Below, piece by piece: positions 10,892 to 23,386 of a DNA stretch of 64,000 bases. The DNA lies in NCBI GenBank assembly GCA_007644065.1, contig VJWN01000001.1, positions 3,052,340-3,116,339 on the forward strand, written 5' to 3'. This stretch comes from Margaritispora aquatica (Eukaryota > Ascomycota > Leotiomycetes > Helotiales > Discinellaceae). The position numbers and the translations under genes were made by a program. Below the pieces are notes generated by a model, which saw nothing but the letters and a program-made list of their open reading frames with translations, was not told the origin of the DNA and searched no databases. The number at the start of each line of letters is the position of its first letter. Within the stretch, counting starts at the first letter, position 1.

Positions 10892-13800
10892 ATGCCCTCG
10901 ATCGAGAGGGATGCCTCAAGGGACAGCGAGAGGCATCTGAAGCATCAGCATTCAGCTTCAACGGATAGATCAATTGTTCCCATGTGAGCGTTAGTCTGCC
11001 ATAGTTGGGAATATCTACTGACATCTACAGGTGGGATAGTTCGGATCCGGAACGCGCTCCTCCACCATTACCTATGAACCCATCCTCACCCATTGTATCC
11101 GCATCGCGCCCTAACACTTCGAGTGCGATACAGTCTGCACATGCTGCTCTCACAGAGAAGGCTCGCGAAAACGGGTACATTACAAATCCTCCACCAAAGC
11201 GAATTGAATCGCCAGAGAGATCATTGATCAAGGGCGCTGCTCACAAGCGAATGCAATCCCTACAGACAGGAAATGTGAGGGATCTGAGCAGCTTCCTTGA
11301 GCATGGCAACTCCTTCAGCCCAGTAAGGTCACCAGAAAAGTTATACGGGCGTCCTTCAACTCCACACATGAACAAAGACTTTGTACTGGAATCCAGGTCC
11401 CCGGAGAAGGAGTTGAAATTTCCAATCGAGCTCAGATCCTACGAAAGAGACTCAAGGTTCTTACTAGAAGACAAACTTCCCGATAAGCAGACAAGATTTG
11501 CGTCGGAAAACAGGTCACCGGAACGAGAGTCAAGATTTCTGCTAGAAGGAATATCGGCAGAGAAAGAACCTAAGTTCGCAACAAGCAAACCACTGGAGAG
11601 GGAAACAATTAGGTCCACAACACCTGTATCTGGCAGAGAGACGCCAACCAGGGACATGCCGACACTGCGACCTTCATTGCGAAGACCACCTCAAAGTATA
11701 CTTAGTGAGAATGCTCCTCCTCAATCCGCGACCATGTTAGCTCTCCAGAACATGGCCACCCGAGATCTGGACACCCCTTTGGCGGACGTCACGAATGGAT
11801 CTACAGCGCTGGTTCGCACACCACAGACGTTTGAAGCTATATCAACACAGATTCTGAATATTACCAGTATAGCTACAAGCTTACAAAGAGAAATGGCACA
11901 ATTGAGCAGGCGAAGTAAAGATAACGCCACAGATCTTGTCAGCTTGAAAGAAGCTACCAATGCACGAGACGAAGATATTCGAAAGAGTCTAAGAGAACTT
12001 GTCACAGGTCTATCAGAGCCTAGCTCCCGAACCTCGAGTAATGTTTATGGATCGGCAGGCCTTTTTCTGGATAACAAGGCACACAACTCGCCCAGTTCGA
12101 CAGCTCGGAACGTGAAAGCCTTTTCGCTACCTCGAATTCCTAGTCCTAATAGCTTTGCTGCTTCTCTAGACAGAGAAACCACGATGTTCAGTCCAGCAGC
12201 ATCTTATTGCCATGATGGTGTAACCAACATTGCATTACTTGAGAAAATCCTGCGCGAAATGAGTACCAGAGAAGGACAGGAACAGCTCGCAGGTCGCTTA
12301 TTAGAAGTTGCGGATCGTCTTGCAAAAGACGGGACCTCTACTTCGAAAAAGTTAGATGAGCTATTGCAACTTATCAAAGATCATCACTCACAACTTACAT
12401 CCCAGAGTGTAGGGGTCTTTGGAGGAGGAGGAGGAGGGGCAACGAATAGAACCCGAAATTTTAGCTTGGGAAGTGCTCCTGTGCTTGAATTAGATTTTGA
12501 TCAACCAAATTCAGAACTTATGACAGAACGTTCCGGGGCATTGTTTTCAAACAAAGAAAATATCGGCCCCGTAACAACTCGGGCTACAGAGGTTCTCAAC
12601 GAGGATGTTTTGAAGCTCATTCGCACCATTAAAGACAGCGTAGCGCAAGGAGGCGGGCTTACGGCAGAAGTTAAAGCTCTCGTTCGTGAACTTCGAGGCG
12701 AGGTTCTAGGTATGGGACGAGAGATTGGTCGGAAGCTTGAGCAAGCAGATACTGCTTCTTCAAGGGATACCGCAGAGGAGCGTGATCGTGTAGCTCGTGT
12801 TGTGCAGGATGGCCTCGATGACTTGAAGGAGCACATGGACAGCATTCTCCGAGAACACCGTCGCCAATCTGCATCTTCGATCGCCTCGAACAGAGTAGAT
12901 TATCAAGAAATCTTCAACGTGGTACGAACCGCCGTTAATGAGAAACAGCAGCGGAGCCCGGAACTTCAGAAGGAAGAGATTGTTGACGCAGTTAAGGAAG
13001 CTTGGGAGAATTACAAACCCGAAATCGAGCTACAACAATTTGGCCTTGAGCGAGAGGAACTTCTCACTTGCTTGAAGGAAGGCATACAGGAATTCTGCCC
13101 GAGAGAAAGTGCTCCTGGAGCTACCCGTGACGAAGTTTTTACTGCCGTTGTTGAAGGTTTAAAACACTTTGTCCCTCCCCAAGTCGAGACACCAGCTAGT
13201 CTTTCGCGCGACGAAATCCTTGATGCGGTTAGAGAATGCTTAGAAGAATTCGAATTTCCCTCTGCTCCCCCAGCGGAGCCGCTCGAGACTGGGATTACAA
13301 GACATGATATGCTGGACGCCGTAAATGAAGGACTCCATGCGTTCGACTTTGCAGCTACTACCAACGCACTGAGTCGAAATGTAGAAGAGCCACTGACAAG
13401 AGATGATATGCTTGATGCTGTCAATCAAGGTCTTCATGCGTTTGATTTTGCAGCAAACACTACTGCACTAAGTCGAAGTGTGGAAGAACCTTTGACAAGG
13501 GATGATATGCTTGATGCTGTCAAGGAGGGTCTCCACACTTTCGAATTTCCGGTTGCCCACAATGAGATTGATCTCACGAATGCTATGCCAATGGAACTCA
13601 TTGTTGAGGCTGTCAAGGAAGGTCTTGCAACGTTTGATTTCGCAGCAAATACCACTGCTTTGACTAGAGACAATGGCGAAGTTCTGACACGTGAAGACGT
13701 TCTTGAAGCAGTGTCTTTGAGTTTACAAAACTTCACTTTCCCAACTGCCGAAGTTAGCCGAGAAATTGGTAGAGAACTCACAAGAGACGATGTCTTTGAT

Positions 13801-16800
13801 GCAATCAATGAAGGACTCAGCAATTTCAATTTCCAGGGAACAAGCACGGCCTTGACGCGAGACATTGAAGAAGGCCTGACGCGAGACGATGTCCTCGATG
13901 CTGTGAAGGAGGTTCTTGACAAGTTTGATTTTTCAGCCGCATCATCCACTGCTCTGACACACGCTTCGAACTCTAGCTTAAGCAAAGAAGATATCTACGA
14001 CGCTATCAAAGCTAGCCTAAGCAAAGAAGATGTCTATGACGCAGTCAAAGCTGGTCTGGATGATATCCCGCAGGTTGATGGCTTTGGTGGTCAAATATTC
14101 GACAAGCTACAAGAAATCATGGACTCTATGACTGCGGAATTTCATGCAGTTTCGGAGGAAGCAAAACAAAATGTCTCTGCTCATGGTCGAGATACTGAAC
14201 AAGTATTGGATGCTACAAAGGATGGATTCGAAAAACTTCGTGGCGAGATCGAAACTTATGTGGACCGTGCTTTAGACGACAATGAGAAAGACAGTCTCTT
14301 GGAAAAGCTGCAGGAGAGCTTTGAGAGTCTGAGAGCTGAAATCGAATTATCGTCTGCCCAAAACACCGGTGGCTCTCTCGATGCTGTCCAAAGCGAATTG
14401 GAACAACTTCGAGAGACTATGGCAACATCATTAGTTCGTGGTAGTTCCGGAGCCGACAAGGATGAGATTCTGGATGCTATTAAGAGTGGTATGAGTACGA
14501 TCAGAGCAGAGATCGAGCAACCTCACGCATTAGTCAGAGGAAATCTAAGCGAAGACAAGAACGAAATTCTTGAAGCTCTGAGAAGTGGACTTGATAGTCT
14601 CCGTCATGATATAGACCAATCGCGCGACAACGACGAAGGGGCTCAGCTTAAGAGCGAAAATATTCTCGAAGCAGTTAGGACGGGACTAGATAGCATCAAA
14701 GCAGATCTAGAACAGCCCCAAGCACTAGTGCGCGGCAACCTAGTTGATGAGAAGGATGAAATTATCCAAGCTTTAAGAAGTGGTTTGGATAGCATTCGTA
14801 TTGACATGGACCGGTTACGGGACAGTAACGAAGGTGCTCAACTAAATAGCGAGAACATTTTGGAAGCTGTAAGGAATGGACTGGACAGAATCAAAACAGA
14901 CATGGAACATCCCCAAGCACTGGTTCGTGCAAATCTAGTCGACGACAAGGATGAAATCATTGAAGCTTTGAGAAATGGTCTCAATACCATCCGCCTTGAC
15001 ATGGATCGCTTGCGGGACAGTAACGATGGCGCTCAAGTCAACGGTGAAAATATTCTGGAAGCCGTCAGGAGTGGATTGGATAGCATCAAAACAGATATGC
15101 AGCCACAAGCTCTGGTTCATGGAAATCTAGTTGATGATAAGGATGAAATCATTGAAGCTCTAAGGAATGGTCTCGATAGCATCCGCCTTGATATGGATCG
15201 CTTGCGGGACAGTAACGATGGCGCTCAAGTAAACAGTGAAATTATTCTAGAAGCCGTCAGGAGTGGATTGGATAGCATCAAAGCAGATATGCAGCCACAA
15301 GCACTGGTTCGTGCAAACGTCGTCGATGATAAGGATGAAATCATCGAAGCTCTAAGAAATGGTCTTGATAGCATTCGCCTTGACATCGATCGCTCACGAG
15401 ATAATTACGAAAGCGTTCAACTCAATAGTGAAAGTATTCTCGAAGCCGTTAAAACCGGGTTAGAGAGAATCAAATCGGATCTGGAGCAGCCTCAAGCACT
15501 CGTTCGTGCAAATCTAGTTGATGATAAGGATGAGATCCTGCATGCTCTTAGAACTGGCTTAGATGGCATTCGAATGGATATCGATCGGCCTCGTGACAAC
15601 GAGAGTGTGCTCTCTGGAAGCGGCGAGGTTCTGGATGCTCTTCATGATGGCTTGAACGGGTTACGAAGTGATCTAGAAAAAATTGTCAACAAGCCTGTTG
15701 ACATGACCGTCAATTACGAGATTCTCGATACTCTCAAGCTGGGCCTAGAAGGTCTTCGAGCTGATATTGATCGCCTGCGAGAGAGTGCCCATGAAGAGCA
15801 AATTGTCGCGCAGAATACGGAGAGAGCAGTAGTCATGGCCGAGTCCGCTGACAACTTGAAGCGAAATGATATTGAGAACCTTGAAGTGCTCATAACTCAA
15901 CTACGCATCAAGGTCGAAGCATTTGATCCAACACCACCTCCACCTCCAGCACCAGCAGATCCAGCTCCCGACGCTGCATCCAAGAGCGATCTGGAAGTAA
16001 TTGAGGACATGCTTCGGAACTTGCAAGAAGCGGTCACTGAAGTTGCTGCTCGGGAGAAAATTGTTGATGAAGATGCTGTGAAGCGGGAAGATGTGATTTC
16101 TATCGAAACGTTGCTCCACAACATGAAAGCCAAAAGCGATGAGGTTGACCCTGAGCAAGCTGTGAAAAAGGAGCACCTTGATGCTGTTGAGCTTCTTATC
16201 TCTGATACTCAAGGGACTGTCATGGAAGTTAAAGCTCATCTCGATGATGTATCTAAGCGCGATGATGTTGTAATAGTCGAAGGTCTAGTCCGTGAGTTGA
16301 TGGGGAGTTTGGAGGAAATGAAAGAGAAAGCAACCCAAGAATCTCAAGCTGGAGATAAGCCCACGAAAACCGACATTGAGGCAATTGAGGCAGTGTGCTT
16401 TGAAGTTAAGTCAGCCATTGAACAGATGATATTATCAGACATCTCGGTTCTAGCCACAAGGGAAGATGTCAAGAATCTCGAAGGTATGGTGAAGGAGTTC
16501 AAGGGTCGGGTCGAGCATCAAGAAGTCGCTATCTATAAAGGGTTTGAAGAACGTCAGGCCGAGACTGTTGGTGTTGGAGAGCGAGTAGCAGAGATCAAGG
16601 TTTTTCTAGAAGAGTTCAGGGATGCACTCAAGGAGAAATTGGATGACAGCTCAACAAACACTCAAACCGTTGCGACACTGCTGGAAGCTTTGAAGGCAAA
16701 AGTTGACGACCAGGCCGCAAATGTCAGTGATGAGGTCAAAGACTTGTTTGAAGCCATGAAATTAGAATTTGAGAAATCAAATGCTGGCGTGGTTGGCTCC

Positions 16801-18588
16801 AAGCTCGAATCAGATGAAAAGTTTCAGCAGACTTGGGATAGATTCGATTTCAGGTTGGATGAAAAATTTGACGAGCTTATGACAAAGTACGATGATGCAC
16901 AATCCGCAGCTGAAGTCAAGGGAAGTATGGAGGAACAAAAGAATCGCGAGATTGAAGCAGCTCTGTTGGGTACCAAGGCTGTAGCTGAAGATGTCAAGAT
17001 TTTGATCGACACACTAGGGACTACTCTGACAGACTCCGTCGAAAAAATGGACGAATCTGGAAAAACTGTTTTCAATAGGGTAGAGGATACATTCACCCGA
17101 GTTGAAGAAACACACGCAGATGCCAAAGCCGAACACCAACTTACAAGAGAGCAAGTCTTCAAGACTTTGAGTGGAATTGAAGGTGTCCAAGGCCAGCTCT
17201 CAGAATACAATCCTCAAATTCTTGAGAGCGTTAAGGACATTCTTCTGGTCGTTGCTCAGCACTTCGAGCACTCGAAAACTTCTACAGTGGCAATGCAAGA
17301 ACAAATAGTTCAGCACTACGAGCATTCGAAAACTGCTGCAGTGGCAATGAAAGAACAGATTGGTCAACACTACGAGCTTTCAAAAACTTCTGCGCTTGCG
17401 ATTCAAGACAAGATATCCGAGATACCTCCACCGCCTGAGATGCCACTCATCCATGAACCGCCACCAGCACCTGAGAAATATGACGACACTCCAGTTCACG
17501 AGAAGCTAGATAAGCTTGTTGATCATTTACATGTTGCTGGGAAATCTTTTGCGCAACTGGAAATGCTTGATAAAATTCACCAACAAGTTATGTCAACAGC
17601 GGCTGAAGTTTCTCAATTTGTTTCCAATCAAACCCAACGAATTGCCAACGACCATGAGGATAAAGAGAAAGCTGTTGAGGCTGCAACAATAGCCTTGGAA
17701 CAACAACTATCTCGGAAAGAGCATGTTGAGACCGCTGTTGGCGAACTTCGTGAGGAGGAGGAGCGACTTAGAAATTCCGTGGCAATCCTAAAAGCTGAAC
17801 AAGAAGACCTTGCACGTCAGAAGTTGCGTCTCTCAGCAGATGTTGCTAGCATTGAAACCGCTCTCAAAATCCGTCGTGAGGAACTTCACGATATGGAATG
17901 TCGCGCTGAAGGTCTTGAACGCCGTATCTTTGATGGTGTCATGAATCACTCGCGTGCACTTCTGATCTCCAAACCCAACAAAGGTCGAGATGCAATGAGT
18001 CGCAAGCGCGTTCCTAGTCATGCAGCATCAGTTGCAGGCTCTATTGTCTCCAAGGCGTCCCCCAAAGCTTCGGTAACCAATCGCGGCAGCGGGACGCCTC
18101 TTGCTGGAGCCCGAGGGGTAGCCTCAGTCCCTATCAACGGCACTGCCGGTGCTTCGCGCCGTATCCTCTCACTCAATCAAATTACCCACAACGTTCCTAC
18201 AGGAAATTTCAAGCGCAGCCACAGCGTAAAGACAATCAAAGGCGCCGGGGCTCCTCGAAAGACCAGCTGGGGTGGCTCTCTGAGCCACAAATATGGTGAT
18301 TTAAATAAAGAGAACTTGGCACTCAAGGAAAGTGAAGAAGATGAAGAGCAGGCCAGCGACCCAGATGACATTAGTGAAGCGGGTACAACGCGACGAAGTA
18401 GTCAAGGCACGACTATTCTCAATTCAACATTGACAGGAGCCACGGAGAGCACGATTGATGAAGGAACGGAGTGGACGGGTAGTAGTGTGAGTGACGAAGA
18501 GGAGTATTCTGGTGACGAGAATGACTCTGAGCCTGAGCCGGAACCATCCCAGTTGGTGTTATATGACGAAGGTGGTCAGGTGGCTTGA
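10892..18588 (+). CDS. Giant repeat-rich coiled-coil protein (2549 residues)
   Basis: Two exons: 10892-10983 and a single 7.56-kb exon 11031-18588. The first exon supplies the ATG and reads in phase across a 47-nt intron into SSDPERAPPPLP. Residues 1-400 are disordered, Ser/Pro/Arg-rich, with SPE(K/R) phrases spaced like phosphorylation sites. From about residue 680 to 1620 the protein is a string of roughly 32-residue units of the form D-x-hydrophobic-D-A-hydrophobic-x-x-G-L, near-identical as 64-65-residue doublets at about 14700-15600. A Pro-rich hinge (about 1665) and long coiled coil (to about 2340) follow, then a basic Ser/Arg tail and an acidic end. Similar fungal proteins are sometimes annotated as chromosome-segregation ATPase-like, but I see no Walker motif, so that label is doubtful. 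It looks like a structural scaffold. Confidence 0.85.
13270..13970 (+). repeat. Coding repeats A: ~32-residue DDMLDAV...GLHAFDF units
   Basis: At least six tandem units of about 32-35 codons carry the core (T/S)RDD(M/V)LDAVxxGLxxFxF followed by a variable NTTALSR-type linker. Two neighbouring units (about 13380-13510) are close to identical at the base level, so recent duplication or gene conversion within the exon is likely. Confidence 0.8.
14550..15600 (+). repeat. Coding repeats B: 192-195-bp tandem doublets
   Basis: The phrase encoding (V/L)VD(D/E)KDEI recurs at about 14743, 14938, 15130, 15322 and 15517, a period of 195, 192, 192 and 195 bases. Each period holds two diverged ~32-residue halves, DEIIEALRNGLDSIRLDMDR and ENILEAVRSGLDSIKADM. 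Copies 3 to 5 are nearly identical in DNA. Length always changes by whole codons, which shows selection for the frame. Confidence 0.9.
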
Positions 18589-19061
18589 GACAGATTTTGC
18601 TCTGGCTCGCCGCAGTGATTTGTCTGGGTGTTGTTTGAAGAAGGATTCTGCTTGTATATTTTTGCTGCTTCTTGGAAGTGGTTGGATGGATCAGGATGGA
18701 AAGGAGCCCTGGAGCTCTTTGGGGAATCTGGGATTGGGAAGCGTTTGGTGTTCTTATTATACCTTTATCTTATGACTTGATGATTAGCGTTTTAGCGAGT
18801 GATGGATTATTAATTGATACTGAGTTCTTCCTCTTTAATTATCAATTCTGGCGTGTTGTCGTCGAAACCAGTGCACAAACTTCTTTACTGCCCTGTCCAG
18901 AAACAAGATGCCTTCGGATTGTTATATATGTGTTTTCAACGTCACCTTAATGAATATGTCATAGTTATCATTATGCACGACAAAGAGCAAATTACATATT
19001 CTCCTCTTCTATACGTCAACCAACCAGACAATCTTAGAGATCGATCTGCTTATTTCCTTTC
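18589..19061. other. Convergent 3' flanks
   Basis: 3' untranslated and intergenic DNA between the giant gene (+) and the secreted-protein gene (-). No gene seen. Confidence 0.6.
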
Positions 19062-19990
19062 CTAATTTCCACTCACGATCGGAACGTCATTGGTGAACGA
19101 CCATAGGCCCTGAGAGTCCACAACATGGACAATTACACGACGAGAGTCTCCCGGTCGTCTCGTTCCCGTCGGAATAGTTGTCGAAAGTGTTCCCTAGCCA
19201 GAGTAAGCAAGAACCTTCTGACCTACACCTCCACCGAAAGGACAAATCACTTACAGCTTGTATCCTCGCACCTCTCACGCTCGTGTACGCATTTCCTGCC
19301 TCGTCCGTTCCGGTCGGGTACTCCACGATCACAGAATATGCTGCAGCGCTGGCGATGGCGGACCAGCTTACTTGGAAGTCACCGGCGGTGTTGAGACGGC
19401 TTAGGGAGACCCCTGAAGCCTTTGGAGGACGGGTGGTGTTTGCGCCGCCAAGGGAGACGGGGATTTGGCCACTGGTGTAGGTATTTGTGGAACAGGGCTT
19501 GGTGGTTGTGTAGAATTCCCATGCGACTGGAGCTTGTCCATTCTGGCAAACATTTGTGAACTCGCTATTGCGCCTTGTCAATGTTTTGACATCCAAGAAA
19601 CCAGTCTTGGGGAGAGTAGGTGACTTACTGTATGGCAGTGAAAGCCGAGCTTCCCGGCAAGCGAGTGTTGAAATTATTGCCTAGGTATGGATAGAATGGA
19701 TCGCTGACACCGAAGGTGTTGAAGTCTCGGTAGGGAGCATAGGTAGCTTTGCTTCCGTCGGCGTAGATGGCGTCAAAAGCCCAATTGACAGCGACGTAAC
19801 GATCTTTAGTGAAGCTTAGTTGAGCGGCGCAGGAAGCGAGGTTGAAGGCCCTGAAGTCTGATGGTGCGGCTAGGGAGGTACCGCATGTGTATTGCCATTG
19901 GGAGGATTGACGAGCTTCAAGAGACAATGGAGATGCTATGCTTGAGGATGCCAAGCTAATGGCAAGGGACAGAAGAGTGGAGAGCTTCAT
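19062..19990 (-). CDS. Secreted protein of unknown function with possible C-terminal beta-sandwich (FN3-like) domain
   Basis: Three exons: 19629-19990, 19255-19564 and 19062-19193, coding 267 residues. The ATG at 19990 begins a clear signal peptide (MKLSTLLSLAISLASSSIA), with a possible Kex2-like LEARQ site near residue 28. Residues about 30-120 contain two cysteines and aromatic-rich segments of no family I know. Residues about 170-267 (PPKASGVSLSRL...FQVSWSAIASAAAYSVIVEYP, then RRVIVHVVDSQGLWSF) have the alternating strands of an FN3-like fold. The last exon's frame is confirmed because it yields a coherent strand pattern and a TAG at 19062, whereas reading through the intron gives scrambled sequence. 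Likely extracellular; role unknown. Confidence 0.75.
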
Positions 19991-20822
19991 TTTTGAGTAG
20001 TGTCTTAGAAGTGTTTGTGAGAAATTTGAGGTGAAGTTCAAAGAGGATACTAAATAGTAAATCCGTTGCCTTCTTGAAAAGTGAAACAATCCATGTTTAC
20101 TTATTCACTTTATACCACGAAATGAGGCATTATTCAAGAAGCCGTGCCCTACAACCTTACCTACTAGCACTCCTGCCGGTACCACTCGTGGCAGATCTCC
20201 CGGAGCACAATGACGATGGCCATCACTGGTGCACGACAATTACTCCTTGGTACTTGAAATAGCCACACCGTCACACTCTGTTCAACAAGAGTAAAGTTCC
20301 TCATAAGCTTCGCTTACATGGCACGTGAAGAAGTCGTGCACCTCAGGAGTGCACAGCATGGTGCAGTAGCGGCTTAGCGAGTCTTGGCGAAGTACGGGTT
20401 AAATGGTTCCAAGAAAGTCAAGGTCTTGTATGCGCTTGGCGCTTCTTGGAAGGAAAAATTACTCTTGCTGATTTTGCAGATGCCGAGGTCGTGGACTGAC
20501 AGGTGCCGAGCGAGGTTTTTCCTTCTTGGTAAGCAATCCTTGAGTTGTAACGGCTGTGCGAAGCCATAATTACACTCACCAAGATGAAGCCATATCCAAA
20601 CGCACAGACCACCATGAGAGCTATGTCACGGAAAAACTTTGAGTGTGGCATGGACGACTGAAAAACCTGGTCTGAGCAGGATATTTTATGTACATAGAAA
20701 CCCATCACGGCATTTCAAAGCTTCTCGTACCAAACACAACCAATATTTACAGTGTCCCAAGGAAAATTCTCTATGTACACTTTCCTCCTCCATCTCGCGT
20801 GAGATTTTCTTATTTGCTCAGC
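19991..20822. other. Intergenic region without recognised gene
   Basis: Short frames on both strands only. It contains the promoter of the secreted-protein gene on its left and the 3' flank of the beta-helix gene on its right. Confidence 0.55.
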
Positions 20823-21887
20823 TTAGCAGATGTTCCTGGCGCCGTTGCCGGTCAAAGTCCATTTGATGTTGGTGCCACATGGAGACTCCCTCACTGTGGT
20901 TCCATCGACCTTCAAAGTGATAGAGATGTCACGGTTTCCCGCAAACTCAGTGCGAGCAGCGAGACGAACTTCGCCACCACCGTTGACAGTACCACCTTTG
21001 ATGGTTACACCGTAGCAATTCTCAATGAGGATAGCATTATTTCCATTGTTTGCTAGATCAACAGTTCCAATGGTTGCACCACCCGACTCGGAGACGCAGA
21101 ACACACCACGACCACCGCCTCGGGACTTGACCTTGTCAATGTTGACGTTGTTTGTGTAAGCGCCAGAGGAAAGTCGGCCGTTCCTGTTGGCAAAGCGAAG
21201 AGTCCCGTAACCTGTCGAAGCACCAACGTTGTCGCCATCAACAAGACCAACTTTTGCGTTTGTGGTAGCCTGGAGAAGCAGACCAGACTCTCCGCAGTTT
21301 TTGGCGATGACTGAGTTGATGGTAAGGCCGTTGATGTTCCAGGTCTCAACAGCGTGGCTACTAGCTCCAGTCACAGTGATGGTGTCCATTTTCACATCAG
21401 TGTTGGCTGCTTGGTCTCGATCAAAGCGAATACCCAAGCCGCCACTGAGATTCATGGTGATTTTGCCCAAGCTGAGCTTGCTGGTGCCGTAGAAGCGGAG
21501 GCCAAAGTATGGGTTGCCAGTCATGGTGAGATATGGGATAGAAACACTTGCTGAGTTGACAGATTCGATGGCACCACGTCCAGATCTAAGTGCTGCATTA
21601 ATGGTACCGCATCCTTCGAATATCTTGCCACTGGTGATGCTGATTGTGCCTGCTCCAATGGAACCTGATGCAATGACAGCAACACGCTGACCACTGGTGA
21701 TACCGTCCAGAGCGGCTTGGATTGCAGCTCGATAGTCAGAGCCAGTGTAGAGTTTGGTAGAGCCTTTAGTAGCTGTGAAAGAACTGCCTGAACCTTCCAC
21801 CTTTGCATTTGGTGTACCAGAGCCGCATTGTGCAGAAACAAGGGAGAGAAGCGCAAGCACTGTTGCGAGAAGCATAAAGTGAGCCAT
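20823..21887 (-). CDS. Secreted right-handed parallel beta-helix (pectin-lyase-fold) protein
   Basis: Intronless, 354 residues from the ATG at 21887; a longer frame upstream has no ATG. Residues 1-19 are a signal peptide (MAHFMLLATVLALLSLVSA). The rest is a run of short strands with Asn, Gly, Ser and Ile at regular 20-25-residue spacing, for example ISITSGKIFEGCGTI, NINGLTINSVIAKNCGESG and NNAILIENCYGVTIKGGTV. This is the turn pattern of the pectin-lyase superfamily. Several such folds act on pectin, but I cannot point to a catalytic Asp or Arg set of polygalacturonases or pectate lyases, so activity is open. A TATA-like box lies about 70 nt upstream. Confidence 0.8.
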   Translation of the reverse strand: MAHFMLLATVLALLSLVSAQCGSGTPNAKVEGSGSSFTATKGSTKLYTGSDYRAAIQAALDGITSGQRVAVIASGSIGAGTISITSGKIFEGCGTINAALRSGRGAIESVNSASVSIPYLTMTGNPYFGLRFYGTSKLSLGKITMNLSGGLGIRFDRDQAANTDVKMDTITVTGASSHAVETWNINGLTINSVIAKNCGESGLLLQATTNAKVGLVDGDNVGASTGYGTLRFANRNGRLSSGAYTNNVNIDKVKSRGGGRGVFCVSESGGATIGTVDLANNGNNAILIENCYGVTIKGGTVNGGGEVRLAARTEFAGNRDISITLKVDGTTVRESPCGTNIKWTLTGNGARNIC

Positions 21888-21956
21888 GATCAAAAGAGAA
21901 CGAATGTGGTTGAGCTGATGTTGAACTTCATTTTCGGTCTCAAATGTTGGAGGCAG

Positions 21957-21963
21957 TTATATA
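21957..21963 (-). promoter_or_regulatory. TATA-like box of the beta-helix gene
   Basis: TATATAA on the minus strand, 70 nt before the ATG at 21887, a reasonable distance for a fungal gene with a short leader. Confidence 0.45.
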
Positions 21964-22704
21964 TCTGTCATCCGGCATTCCGTACGGATTTTCCTTATTG
22001 GAGGAAATGACTTTCTCTCTTTTGTTGGTCAAGTGGAACAATTCGACCAGTTCAAGACCTATTCCCCTCTTCCAAGGGATTGGTGGGGTAACATCAGATT
22101 GCCTTGGCTATATATTTGCAGCAGCTTGGTATCCCCGTGAGAGTGCACGAGCATATGCCAATGTCACTGTGAACAACGGCTCTGTATATATATGATTATA
22201 GCCTTCAATGCAAAACACTTGGAATTCGACTTGAGAAGAGTATCTAAACGACCAGAAGCATCAACCAAATTGCGAACAGCTCTCCACTACATTACATCAA
22301 CCTCGTGAATGCTGCCGAAATACCCGAAATCGATATGTTTTCTCTGTTTTCAAAATTCGAGATGACTTTGCAAGATTAATAACTCGGATAATTGTCATGA
22401 ATCTCGATCACTATCCCCACCTATTAACCTTAATCCTAACTGTCTTTTCACAGCATCGCGTGACGGCCTAAATGCCGCTTTGGGATACGAAACTTAACCG
22501 ACGTGATGTTACCCCGAGAAATCCGATCCAAGTAAGCTTAGAACCTGCGATATAGCCAAGAAGTCTACTTCATTTAGCCAATGTCTTCGAAACAAATAGA
22601 AGGAGACTGCTAAGAGACTTATGGAATTCAGGACCGCCAGCCAAATCAATGTAAGTTGTCAGTATATGGAGGATGAGATCTAGAGGGTTAAGCTACCGTA
22701 TCGT

Positions 22705-22729
22705 TTAACATTAGCATTACTAATGTTAA
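22705..22729. repeat. Perfect 10-bp inverted repeat, 5-base loop
   Basis: TTAACATTAG, the loop CATTA, then CTAATGTTAA. All ten arm bases pair. AT-rich arms make a weak hairpin; it could be a dyad operator or a chance palindrome. Confidence 0.8.
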
Positions 22730-23386
22730 TATTGTAGTGAATGTTGAGACACAGTGATCGACAACATATGTTCTAACAAGCAGCATTACCTTTGTGTTCC
22801 TTCAATTTAAACTAAACGGATTGTTCCCCTCCAAGTCAAATTTTGGAAGAAATTCGTCTGTGTTTTGGTTGTTAGAACACGCTGTCTTGTCGTTGAAATC
22901 GGAAAACCTTTCTTCTCAGGAAACTTGGCTGTTATCACGTGTATAAATCACCACCTTCCACTTTTTACATGCCTTGGCTACCTAGACAAATCGACTATAC
23001 AGTGGTGTTTTACAAAAGCAAATAATCCTTACGTTTGCTGATACTATATTAGAAGAGTAGGGCGCAGGTTTCAGATGGCATCATGAATATTTGTCTTCGA
23101 GTGGGAAGCAGTATATGTCACGTGGATCACGTCAACCCTGAGGTAGTCACTTGCAGTTTGAGTTTCTGCACCCCTTTCCCCGAGGCGAACGCTTTCATGT
23201 AAGAAAACATTTTCATAGCGAAAGAAGAGGTAGTTACATATGTTGGAAGTATTAGAAAATTGGTGTAATTGTACTGAAATAACATTTCCCAACTTGTAAT
23301 AACGACCTGAAAGCACTTCCAGTCGCTGATTACTTCTGCCACCGCGCTTTCGAGTCTCTACCAAAAAGTTCCTCCCGATAATTTCT

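Larger units (their letters stand above)
21888..23386. other. Intergenic region with a perfect hairpin
   Basis: 1.5 kb between the promoter of the beta-helix gene and the 3' end of the PLC-like gene. AT-rich; apart from the inverted repeat at 22705-22729 no gene or element is recognised. Confidence 0.55.

Noticed and set aside
12501..14459. Several minus-strand frames of 114-183 residues inside the giant gene
   Set aside because: Mirror images of the repeat-coding strand (Ser-rich TASRTSS patterns); the plus strand is continuously open for 7.6 kb.
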